Assembly: GCA_018266795.1 (NCBI GenBank)
Contig: JAFDZV010000012.1
Coordinates: forward strand, 124,001-188,000
DNA: 64,000 bases
Direction of reading: 5' to 3'
Origin: Bacteroidota bacterium
GTDB lineage: Bacteria > Bacteroidota > Ignavibacteria > OLB7
Made by a program: the position numbers and the translations under genes. The notes below the pieces were generated by a model. The model was not told the DNA's origin, did not search any database, and saw only the letters and a list, made by a program, of their open reading frames with translations. Positions 56,802 through 64,000 of this stretch are shown in pieces; the first letter of the stretch is position 1, and each line of letters starts with the position of its first letter.

Positions 56802-57698
56802 CTATTCGAACCCGACCAGCTTCACCTCCAGCTCCATCTCGATGCCGAACTTCTCGCGCACCGCTGCGCGGGCCAGCATCGCGAGCGCATGCACATCCTC
56901 CGCGGTCGCGCCGCCGAGATTGATGATGAAGTTGGCGTGCAGCTCGCTGATCTCTGCCTGTCCGATACGCGTTCCCTTCAGCCCCGCATCCTGAATCAGC
57001 CGCGCCGCATAGTGCCCGGGAGGATTCTTGAAGATGCTTCCGGCATTCGGCCATTGCACCGGCTGCGAGCTGTTCCGCTTCAGCATCGTCTCGCGCCGCG
57101 TCACCTTCATCGCGGCGGAGTCGCCTTCGGGGAAGAGGAAGGATGCTTCCAGAATCAGATCCCCTTCCAGCTTCGAGGTCCGGTAGGCGAAGCCACCCTG
57201 CTCCTTCGTGATCGTGAGCAGCCGGTCGCCGCGTATCAGATCCACGGTGAGCATGTGATCGGCAATCTCTCCGCCGTATGCACCGGCGTTCATGATCACC
57301 GCACCGCCAAGCGTACCGGGAATGCCGGCAAGCATCTCCGCGCCGGCCTTCCCATGCTGAATGCAGAAGTCAACGAACTTCGCCAGCTTGATGCCGGCAC
57401 CTGCAGTGATCACACCATCCGCCGCGATGCGGGCGTAGTTGAAACCCGCCTCCAGATTCACCACCGCACCGGTGATCCCACTGTCCGAGATCAGGATGTT
57501 GCTTCCGTTTCCCATCGGGAAGAACGGGATCTTCTGCTCGCGCAGGAACCGGATCAGCGAAAGCGCATCCTCCTTGTCCAGCGGCTCCAGATAGATATCC
57601 GCCGGCCCGCCGATGCGAAACGTCGTGTACTTGGCCAGCGGCTCGTTCAGTTCGATCCGACCGCGGAAGCTCCGCCGTATTTCGCCGAGGGCAATCAT
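56802..57698 (-). CDS. murB: UDP-N-acetylenolpyruvoylglucosamine reductase
   Basis: MurB reduces enolpyruvyl-UDP-GlcNAc to UDP-MurNAc with NADPH and FAD. The FAD domain shows YTTFRIGGPADIYLEPL and PFFPMGNGSNILISDSG; the substrate domain GIPGTLGGAVIMNAGAYGGE and PNAGSIFKNP with the catalytic Ser; and ISELHANFIINLGGATAEDV at the end. The 298-residue length and lack of the type I insertion fit type II MurB. It lies between murC and ftsQ, with a 28-base gap to ftsQ. Confidence 0.95.
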   Translation of the reverse strand: MIALGEIRRSFRGRIELNEPLAKYTTFRIGGPADIYLEPLDKEDALSLIRFLREQKIPFFPMGNGSNILISDSGITGAVVNLEAGFNYARIAADGVITAGAGIKLAKFVDFCIQHGKAGAEMLAGIPGTLGGAVIMNAGAYGGEIADHMLTVDLIRGDRLLTITKEQGGFAYRTSKLEGDLILEASFLFPEGDSAAMKVTRRETMLKRNSSQPVQWPNAGSIFKNPPGHYAARLIQDAGLKGTRIGQAEISELHANFIINLGGATAEDVHALAMLARAAVREKFGIEMELEVKLVGFE

Positions 57699-57786
57699 GT
57701 AGAGTATGCGTTACAAGGGATGCACGGTCGTCGCGAACGATTGGTAGCCATTCCAATCCGTACGATCACGTGCTCGGCATTCGCAT

Positions 57787-57857
57787 TGAGTTCCCATCCA
57801 GGTTGCGGCAAGGCCGGCAGACAGGCTGTTGCCGCCCGGTTTCCTCAGGAACTCTCA
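57787..57857 (-). repeat. Dispersed inverted-end repeat spanning the murC stop codon, reverse orientation
   Basis: Read on the minus strand it is GAGTTCCTGAGGAAACCGGG, then CGGCAACAGCCTGTCTGCCG and GCCTTGCCGCAACCTGGATG, and ends GGGAACTCAATG. It aligns almost base for base with the copy at 48961-49030 in the centre. The TGA of murC (57845) lies in its left arm. Confidence 0.85.
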
Positions 57858-59242
57858 CCGGCAGCCTGCTCCGCCAACCGCTGCAGTATCTCCTCGCCCG
57901 TCTTCCAAATGTCGCCGGCGCCCATCGTCACCACGATATCGCCCGGCTCCAGCAGCGGCATGGTCTCCTCCGCCAGCTTCTCCTTCTGGGGCACATACAG
58001 CACATGCCGGTGCCCGAATCCCACCGCGCTCTCGGCGATCAGTTCGCCGGTAATTCCCTGGATCGGCCGTTCGCGCGCCGGGTAGATGTCCGTGAGGATC
58101 ACCTGGTCGGCGTTGAAGAACGCCTTGCCGAACTCCTCGTAGAAGTCGCGCGTGCGCGTATAGGTATGCGGCTGAAAGATCGCCACCACACGACGGCGCC
58201 ATCCCCTGCGAATCGCATCCAACGTTGCCTTCACCTCGGTTGGATGATGCGCGTAATCATCCACAACCATCACGCCGCCTGCCTCCCCCTTCACCTCGAA
58301 GCGGCGGTACACGCCGGTGAACTTTGCCAGCGCGCGGGCAATCGCATCGAACCCGACGCCTGTCTCCAGACCAACGGTAATCGCCGCCAGCGCGTTCTTC
58401 ATGTTGTGCTCGCCCGGAACGCCCACGGTCACCTGCCCCAGCACCTCGCCGCGGCGCTCCACGGTGAACTGCGACGTCCGCTCGGCATAGGTGATGTCCA
58501 GTGCGCGCACGTCGCACTGCGGCGTTGTGCCGTAACTCACCACGCGCTTCTTCACGTGCGGCAGAATGTCCACGAGCGACGATTCATCCAGGCAGAGCGC
58601 AACGAACCCGTAGAAGGGGACCTTGTTCGCGAACTCGATGAAGGCGCGCTTGATGTCATCCAGATCGGAATAGATATCCAGATGCTCGCGCTCCATGTTG
58701 GTGATCACGGCCACCGACGGAGAGAGCGAGAGGAACGACCGGTCGAACTCGTCCGCCTCCACCACTGTCCATTCCCCGTGCCCGAGCTTCGCATTGGTTC
58801 CCCCCAGCCCGGAGAGCTTGCCGCCAACGATCACCGTGGGATCCAGTCCGCCTTCGATCATCACCAGGCCGATCATCGACGTGGTTGTCGTCTTGCCGTG
58901 CGTCCCCGCCACCGCGATGCCGTACTTCATGCGCGTTACCTCGGCAAGCATCTCCGCGCGACGGATCAGCGGGATCTTCCGCTTCGCCGCCTCCACGGTT
59001 TCGGGATTCTCATCCGGCTTTACCGCGCTGGAGTACACCACCACATCGGCGCCTTCCACGTTCTGGGGCCCATGCCCCAGCATGATGCGCGCACCGAGCT
59101 GCGCAAGCCGCTCCGTGACGTCGCTCTTCGCGAGATCGCTTCCCGTCACGGCAAACCCCTGGTCCAGAAGGATCTCCGCGATCCCGGACATTCCGATGCC
59201 GCCGATGCCGACGAAGTGAACGGTATGTATGCTGCGGAACAC
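57845..59242 (-). CDS. murC: UDP-N-acetylmuramate-L-alanine ligase
   Basis: The 465-residue Mur ligase starts MFRSIHTVHFVGIGGIGMSG with the Rossmann UDP-binding loop, has the P-loop AVAGTHGKTTTTSMI (residues ~108-122), EADEFDRSFL and ITNMEREHLDIY, and the C-terminal domain DDYAHHPTEVKATLDA. It adds L-alanine to UDP-MurNAc. Its last codons and stop overlap a dispersed repeat. Order in the cluster: murG, PH-like protein, murC, murB. Confidence 0.96.
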   Translation of the reverse strand: MFRSIHTVHFVGIGGIGMSGIAEILLDQGFAVTGSDLAKSDVTERLAQLGARIMLGHGPQNVEGADVVVYSSAVKPDENPETVEAAKRKIPLIRRAEMLAEVTRMKYGIAVAGTHGKTTTTSMIGLVMIEGGLDPTVIVGGKLSGLGGTNAKLGHGEWTVVEADEFDRSFLSLSPSVAVITNMEREHLDIYSDLDDIKRAFIEFANKVPFYGFVALCLDESSLVDILPHVKKRVVSYGTTPQCDVRALDITYAERTSQFTVERRGEVLGQVTVGVPGEHNMKNALAAITVGLETGVGFDAIARALAKFTGVYRRFEVKGEAGGVMVVDDYAHHPTEVKATLDAIRRGWRRRVVAIFQPHTYTRTRDFYEEFGKAFFNADQVILTDIYPARERPIQGITGELIAESAVGFGHRHVLYVPQKEKLAEETMPLLEPGDIVVTMGAGDIWKTGEEILQRLAEQAAGESS

Positions 59243-59321
59243 GTAGGTCTGATTCTTTGTACGCTCGCCTTCGGCTCGCCGTTGTTCCTGGTCAGTTGCA
59301 GGAGCAGGGGAGCAGAAGCGG

Positions 59322-59852
59322 TTATTCCCCCCGCCCCTTGTTGCCGGCGCGTTTCAGGCTGATGCCGTCCACGCTCCGACTGAGCTTCAGCTCGATGTTG
59401 TTGTGCCGGGCGAAGTCGCGAATGGCGCGGGCCAGATTGCCGCTTCGCTCGAAATTCCCCGGCCGAAGCCAGAGCGGGCGCCGCCGCGTGCGGAGCCTGA
59501 TGCGAGCCGTTGGATAGACACGCCCTTCACCGCGCAGCCGGCGTTCGCGCCGGAAGGCTATCCATTCGATATCCTCGGGCGTGAAGACACGCTCCTTGAA
59601 TCGTGAGCGAAAGAGAAGCCGGTTCTCGCTCACAATCACGGTGCGGTTGGAGATCGCCGCAACCACCAGCGCAATCAGCGCACTCACACTGCAGATTGCG
59701 AGCAGATAGACAATCGGATCCTGCCATACCACTTCGAAGCGGTCGCCGATCAGCGTGCCGCGCACCACCACATACACCACCAGGGTCACCACGTAGGCGA
59801 TGGCCGCCAGGTAGTAGATGTCGAGCCTGTTCCTGAACGTCTCTTCCTGCAT
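59322..59852 (-). CDS. Two-TM PH-like-domain membrane protein within the dcw cluster
   Basis: The 176-residue protein (ATG 59852, MQEETFRNRLDIYYLAAIAY; a GTG at 59864 is possible) has two membrane segments at ~16-34 and ~47-65, then a bacterial PH-like half (NRTVIVSENRLLFRSRFKER, VFTPEDIEWIAFRRERRL). The basic end (RRRPLWLRPGNFERSGNLAR) is typical of the family. Function unknown. It is inserted between murG and murC on the same strand, next to a dispersed repeat copy, which lies in its 5' flank. Confidence 0.75.
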   Translation of the reverse strand: MQEETFRNRLDIYYLAAIAYVVTLVVYVVVRGTLIGDRFEVVWQDPIVYLLAICSVSALIALVVAAISNRTVIVSENRLLFRSRFKERVFTPEDIEWIAFRRERRLRGEGRVYPTARIRLRTRRRPLWLRPGNFERSGNLARAIRDFARHNNIELKLSRSVDGISLKRAGNKGRGE

Positions 59853-59868
59853 GGCCGTCACCACTAAC

Positions 59869-59936
59869 AGTTCCTGTCAAAACCGGGGTGCGCCTGTTTG
59901 CCTACAGGCTTTGCAGCGCCACGTGTCGGGCGCTCC
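59869..59936 (+). repeat. Dispersed inverted-end repeat
   Basis: Left AGTTCCTGTCAAAACCGGGG, core TGCCTACAGGCTTTGCAGCG, right CCACGTGTCGGGCGCTCC. The left arm is perfect, the right is diverged. It sits between murG's stop and the PH-like gene's start. Confidence 0.75.
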
Positions 59937-60051
59937 AAGGGTTCCACGCGCAGCGCCGCACCGATTGCGAACAACCCCGAATCGCGAGGTTGTCTCCGCA
60001 ACGACTGCCGGACAATCCGGAGCGCTGTTCCGGATCAACACCAACCGATCA

Positions 60052-61173
60052 TCACTGCAACACGGCACCGGCGCGTGCATGCCGTCCGGCTGCATGCCCG
60101 GCCGCTATCTCCAGCACCCGCCGCGCTATCCGCTCGTGTGCATCCGGTATCGCCAGGCGTGCCGCGCTGCGCGCCATCTCCTCCAGCGCCGCGCGATTGC
60201 GAATCGTTGCCCGAATTGCCGGGAGCAGATGCTGGCGCAGGTCCGCATCCAGAATCATTCGAGAAGCTCCCTCCCGCTCCAGAGCGACGGCGTTCAATCG
60301 CTGATGATCGTCCGCGGCCGTTGGGAGCGGCACCAGGATCGAGGGTTTCCCCACCGCCTCCAGCTCCGCGATGGTTGTTGCCCCTGCACGCGCCAGCACC
60401 AGATCGGCAGCGGCATACCCCTTCTCCATCTCGTGGATGAAGGTTGCCCGGTACAGATGCTCGGTTCGTTTCTCGCCCCCGGTGTAGCTGCTGCCGGTCT
60501 GCCATATCACCTGTATTCCATCGGCGATCAGCGCATCGATCACGGAGTCCAGCGCATCGTTGATCGAGCGCGCTCCAAGGGAGCCGCCGAACGCGAACAG
60601 TGTTGGGCGCGCCGCATCCAGACCGAAGTGCAGCCGTGCCTCGTGCTGCTCCTGCGGCTCGAACAGCACACGGCGTACGGGATTGCCGCTCAGCACAAGC
60701 CGCGCGCCGGGCAGGTGCCCGTTCGTTGCGTTGAACGCCACATGCACTTCGGCTGCGCGCGGCGCCAGCCTGCGAATCACCAACCCCGGCAGCGCGTTGC
60801 TCTCCATCAGCACCAGCGGGATCTTCATCGTGGAGGCCGCCATGCCGATCGGATAGCTGACATATGCGCCGGCGCACACAACCACATCGGGACGGAAGCG
60901 CCGCAACAGCGTCACCGCCTGGAGAAACGACGTGCCGATCTTCGCCGGCAGCAGCAGAGTTTTCAATGAAAGGCTTCTCTGAAATCCGCTGATCCAGAGA
61001 TAGTTCAACGGGTAGCCGGCACGCGGCACAACCTTCTCCTCCAGACGCCCGCGCGTTCCCACGAACTCGATCGCCGTCTCCGGCGCAAGAGCGCGGCAGG
61101 TATCCGCAACGGCAAGCGCCGGGAAGATGTGCCCTCCGGTTCCACCTGCCGCGAAGAGTACCCGCAGTCCCAT
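60052..61173 (-). CDS. murG: UDP-GlcNAc transferase MurG
   Basis: The start at 61173 (MGLRVLFAAGGTGGHIFPAL) overlaps the ftsW stop by one base (TGATG). GT28 glycosyltransferase, 373 residues; it adds GlcNAc to lipid I. G-loops are GGTGGHIFPAL (residues ~10-20) and FGGSLGARSINDAL; the UDP-GlcNAc binding region is DLVLARAGATTIAELEAVGKP with LPTAADDHQRLNA. The C-terminal ~20 residues (AAGHAAGRHARAGAVLQ) are a non-conserved tail. Confidence 0.95.
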   Translation of the reverse strand: MGLRVLFAAGGTGGHIFPALAVADTCRALAPETAIEFVGTRGRLEEKVVPRAGYPLNYLWISGFQRSLSLKTLLLPAKIGTSFLQAVTLLRRFRPDVVVCAGAYVSYPIGMAASTMKIPLVLMESNALPGLVIRRLAPRAAEVHVAFNATNGHLPGARLVLSGNPVRRVLFEPQEQHEARLHFGLDAARPTLFAFGGSLGARSINDALDSVIDALIADGIQVIWQTGSSYTGGEKRTEHLYRATFIHEMEKGYAAADLVLARAGATTIAELEAVGKPSILVPLPTAADDHQRLNAVALEREGASRMILDADLRQHLLPAIRATIRNRAALEEMARSAARLAIPDAHERIARRVLEIAAGHAAGRHARAGAVLQ

Positions 61174-62351
61174 CAGGCTACCGCTCCAACCCGGCCGGCG
61201 GGAATCATCGGCATCACATTCGCCTGGCGCGAGATGTTCAACAACACGCCCACGGCCGCGGCGCTGAACAGAACGGAGCTGCCGCCGTAGCTCACGAACG
61301 GCATCGGCAGTCCCGTTGTTGGAACAAGACCGGTAGTAACGCACGCATTGATCACCGCATAGGCGCCGATGATCAGTGTGATTCCGGCCGCCACATTGCG
61401 GCCGAGATCGTCCGGCGCATGGCGGGCCACCAGCAGGCCGCGCCACAGGATCAGACCGAAGACCGCGAGGATGGCAAGTGTTCCGATGAAGCCGTACTCC
61501 TCGCCGATGATCGAGTAGATGAAATCACCGAACGGCTCCGGCACGAACAGCCGCTGCCGGCTCTGCCCCGGCCCCACGCCGGTGATGCCTCCGGAACCGA
61601 AGGCTATCAGCCCCTGCGTGAGCTGATAGTTTGATGCGTTCAGCGTGTCGGCCACATTGTCGTGCATGCTCACATAGGTCATGATCCGCTTCATCCGATA
61701 GGGAGCGGAGACGGCATACCCGGCAACCAGCACCAGCCCGAGAGCAAACACGCCGACGAACTGCTTCAGGTTCACACGGCCAACCAGCAGCGTTCCCATC
61801 GCCACCATGAAGATCACGGCAGCCGTGGAGAGGTTGGGCTGCAGCGCAACCAGCCCGCAGGCCAGCGCCACCCAGAACATCATCGGCATGAAGCTGCGTT
61901 TGAAGTCGTCGAGGTATCGGCGCTTCTCTGCCAGCATCACGCCCAGGTGCATCACCAACGCGAACTTTGCGAACTCCGAGGGCTGGAAGGAGATCGGCCC
62001 CAGACTGAGCCACCGCGTTGCCCCCTTCATCTTCGTTCCATCGAACAGAACGTAGAGAAGCATGCCGAGTGCCAGGATCAGCATCGGCTTGCTCCAGCGC
62101 TCCAACCAGTGATAGTCCATGCGCGACACGCCGAACATCACGGCGATGCCGGCAAGCACACGAATCGCATGGCTCCAGAAGAAGGTCGCCGACGATCCGG
62201 TCTTCTCGTCGGAGAAGCCGGCCGATGCGGAGTAGACGAACGCTATGGAAAAGAACATCAGCCCCAGCACGCCGAGCAGGATGAACCAGTCGTTATGCCC
62301 TGCGGGCCTCTGGTCCGGGCGTTTGCCGATATCGATGGCTGCTTCGTTCAT
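61173..62351 (-). CDS. ftsW: Peptidoglycan glycosyltransferase FtsW (SEDS)
   Basis: The 392-residue SEDS-family protein has ten membrane segments. Signature segments are GATRWLSLGPISFQPSEFAK and ALQPNLSTAAVIFMVAMGT, with the catalytic Asp region as in RodA/FtsW not separately assigned, and MPFVSYGGSSVLFSAAAVGV at the end. Its ATG overlaps the murD stop by four bases (62348-62351) and its stop overlaps murG's start, so the three are coupled. Confidence 0.95.
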   Translation of the reverse strand: MNEAAIDIGKRPDQRPAGHNDWFILLGVLGLMFFSIAFVYSASAGFSDEKTGSSATFFWSHAIRVLAGIAVMFGVSRMDYHWLERWSKPMLILALGMLLYVLFDGTKMKGATRWLSLGPISFQPSEFAKFALVMHLGVMLAEKRRYLDDFKRSFMPMMFWVALACGLVALQPNLSTAAVIFMVAMGTLLVGRVNLKQFVGVFALGLVLVAGYAVSAPYRMKRIMTYVSMHDNVADTLNASNYQLTQGLIAFGSGGITGVGPGQSRQRLFVPEPFGDFIYSIIGEEYGFIGTLAILAVFGLILWRGLLVARHAPDDLGRNVAAGITLIIGAYAVINACVTTGLVPTTGLPMPFVSYGGSSVLFSAAAVGVLLNISRQANVMPMIPAGRVGAVA

Positions 62352-63748
62352 CCGTGATCGGGAGATACTTCCGCATGCTCCGTGGAATGCGATGCGAGCG
62401 CGTTCACCAGCGCCTTGAACACATCGCCGCGATGCTCGTAGTTGTCGAACATGTCGAAGCTTGCACAGGCCGGCGAGAGAAGCACCACGTCGCCGGGCAC
62501 CGCCAGGCTTCGGGCAATGCCTACCGCGTTCTCCATACTGTAGCCCGCGCGACGAATCGCGGTGTGAGCGGCGAACGCCTGCTCCATCTCGTCCGCTGCA
62601 TCGCCAACGAGCACCGCCGCCTTCACCCGCTCATGGATAAGCGGCAGCACGGCATCGTATACATTCTTCTTGCTCTTGCCACCGGCAATCAACACGATCG
62701 GTTCGCTGAAGCTGGAGAGCGCGTACCAGAGCGAATCGACATTGGTTGCCTTGGAATCGTTCACATAGCGCACGCCGTCCAGTTCGCGAACGGGCTCCAG
62801 GCGATGCGGCACTCCGGCGAACTCCCCGAGCGCCTGTGCAATCGTTCCGGCCGGCACGTCCATCAATCGAGCCGCGAGCGCGGCCGCCATGGAGTTGTAC
62901 AGGTTGTGCGGGCCGCGGATGCGAATTGCGGTTGCCGGCATCACGCTCTCCTCACGCATGCCATCGCCCGTCGGAGTGCGAAGGATCAGCACACCGTCGC
63001 GGGTAAACGCTCCAACCGGAACCTCGTGCCGGATGCTGAAGCCGATCGCCTGCGACTCGAAGCGCCCCGGCACATCCGCAAGGGCGGCATCGTCCGCGTT
63101 GTAGAGAAGCGCATCTCCCGCATCCTGATTCATCGCAATCCTCAGCTTCGTCTGGCGATAGGCCTCGAAGTCCGGATAGCGATCCATGTGGTCCGGGGTC
63201 ACGTTCAGAATCACGGCCACCTTCGGCTTGAACGTGCCGGTATGTTCAAGCTGAAACGAACTCGTCTCCAGCACCACCACGTCCGCATTGTCCGCCTCAG
63301 TCACGATCTCGCTGAACGGCACCCCGACATTTCCCGCAACGAACGTCCTGCGTCCGGCGGCGCGGAAGATGAAGCCGGCAAGTTCCGTTGTCGTCGTCTT
63401 GCCGTTCGTGCCGGTGATCGCCACGATCGGCGCGCGGCATCTCGCTGCGGCAATCTCGATCTCATTGGTGATCGCCATTCCCCGCTCGCGAGCCTGCGCA
63501 ACGATCGCGAGCGTATCCGGCACACCGGGTGAGAGCACCAGCGTGGAGGATTCCAGCACGCGCCCGCTGTGGCCGCCGAACTCGTAGGCAACGCCCAGCG
63601 AACGCAGCCGCTCCTCGGCATCACCGCAGGAGGAGGAGGGCTTTGCATCGCTCACGAACACCTGCGCCCCCTCGCGCGCAAGGAGCGCCGCCACCGCCAG
63701 CCCGGAGCGGGCGGCCCCGACGATCGAGTATGTGGAAGCGCCGTTCAA
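62348..63748 (-). CDS. murD: UDP-N-acetylmuramoylalanine-D-glutamate ligase
   Basis: The 466-residue ligase starts MNGASTYSIVGAARSGLAVA. The P-loop is VAITGTNGKTTTTELAGFI (residues ~109-127), followed by VILNVTPDHMDRYPDFEAY with the carbamoylated-Lys region, and the C-terminal RYVNDSKATNVDSLWYALS. It adds D-glutamate. It is the first dcw gene visible; mraY and murF would be expected just beyond 64000. Its promoter must lie in the 63749-64000 stretch or further upstream. Confidence 0.96.
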   Translation of the reverse strand: MNGASTYSIVGAARSGLAVAALLAREGAQVFVSDAKPSSSCGDAEERLRSLGVAYEFGGHSGRVLESSTLVLSPGVPDTLAIVAQARERGMAITNEIEIAAARCRAPIVAITGTNGKTTTTELAGFIFRAAGRRTFVAGNVGVPFSEIVTEADNADVVVLETSSFQLEHTGTFKPKVAVILNVTPDHMDRYPDFEAYRQTKLRIAMNQDAGDALLYNADDAALADVPGRFESQAIGFSIRHEVPVGAFTRDGVLILRTPTGDGMREESVMPATAIRIRGPHNLYNSMAAALAARLMDVPAGTIAQALGEFAGVPHRLEPVRELDGVRYVNDSKATNVDSLWYALSSFSEPIVLIAGGKSKKNVYDAVLPLIHERVKAAVLVGDAADEMEQAFAAHTAIRRAGYSMENAVGIARSLAVPGDVVLLSPACASFDMFDNYEHRGDVFKALVNALASHSTEHAEVSPDHG

Positions 63749-63763
63749 TGAATCGTGCGAAGT

Positions 63764-63795
63764 ATCGAGGGTTCTCGATATCGAGAGCCCTCGAT
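63764..63795. other. 32-base near-perfect palindrome upstream of murD
   Basis: ATCGAGGGTTCTCGAT is followed directly by its complement with one mismatch (63780-63795), a 16-bp inverted repeat with no loop. Being 15 bases before the murD start, it could be an operator or a leader hairpin rather than a terminator. Confidence 0.6.
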
Positions 63796-63842
63796 GTCGA
63801 TCGTTTACGTTATCCGCCTGCTGTCTGCGCCGAAGCTCGCTC

Positions 63843-63878
63843 CTGTCCCGCCGGAGTTTGGGGCCTCCGGCGGGACAA
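63843..63878. terminator. Terminator hairpin upstream of murD
   Basis: A perfect 13-bp stem TGTCCCGCCGGAG/CTCCGGCGGGACA (63844-63856 with 63865-63877) with an 8-base loop. It probably ends the gene that lies beyond the window's right edge. Confidence 0.7.
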
Positions 63879-63986
63879 TGCGTGGAGCTCGTGACCTCTC
63901 AAGGTGCTTGATCGTGTGGATTATCGAGCACACGTCTGGCCTCGGTAGCACGCCGCGGCGCCGTTCGCAGGCGGCATTGCATTTCA

Positions 63987-64000
63987 CAGTTCCTATCAAA
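63987..64000 (+). repeat. Dispersed inverted-end repeat, cut by the window end
   Basis: The last 14 bases, CAGTTCCTATCAAA, match the left end of the family and the copy continues beyond the window. Confidence 0.6.

Overview
The window is a high-GC chromosomal segment from a member of the Bacteroidota/Chlorobi (FCB) side of the tree, most like the Ignavibacteria/Kapabacteria branch. The reasons are several large secreted proteins ending in Por-type (type IX secretion) C-terminal sorting domains, choice-of-anchor-D repeats, OmpA/PD40 lipoproteins, a dcw cluster with murB, and weak or absent Shine-Dalgarno sites before many genes. The lineage is inferred from protein style only; there is no rRNA or tRNA in the window.

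Layout. 0.4-9.8 kb: helicase HrpB, a secreted TIM-barrel-like protein, a small DUF2892 membrane protein, an atypical phosphofructokinase and a double-OmpA protein. 9.9-26 kb: almost entirely minus-strand envelope genes, namely a 1708-residue Gly-rich choice-of-anchor-D protein, a C-terminal processing protease, a sorting-domain protein, two paralogous multi-pass membrane proteins with the remnant of a third, and three lipoproteins (OmpA/PD40, barrel-like, small). 26-36.8 kb: mostly plus strand, with MgtC, exonuclease III, a 2TM protein, CTP synthase, a methyltransferase, TerC (minus), an ARPP-1-like protein, a TPR protein and a GH113-like lipoprotein. 36.8-41 kb: a Ycf48-type repeat protein, a Cys-rich secreted protein and RsgA.

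41.4-47.1 kb is a mutasome operon read leftward: an S24/UmuD-like protein that has lost both catalytic residues, ImuB, a DUF6504 protein and DnaE2. A good promoter lies at 47110-47139, and three 54-bp repeats with self-complementary arms lie between it and the operon. Next comes a decayed integron-type integrase (47256-48168) whose catalytic-tyrosine codon reads TAA. Beyond it are two copies of a dispersed repeat and two signal-less proteins, one being a six-repeat lectin-like propeller fused to a PI-PLC domain. A small two-TM gene at 52469-52796 is broken by a 7-bp tandem duplication.

52.9-63.7 kb is the division and cell-wall (dcw) cluster, all minus strand and transcribed murD-ftsW-murG-(PH-like membrane protein)-murC-murB-ftsQ-ftsA-ftsZ, with overlapping stop/start codons at murD/ftsW and ftsW/murG.

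The most interesting unexplained signal is a family of about 70-bp dispersed repeats with inverted ends (AGTTCCTG...CAGGAACT type). It occurs at least eight times, always between genes or across a gene's stop codon. The second is the regulatory and protein architecture of the mutasome operon beside the dead integron integrase.
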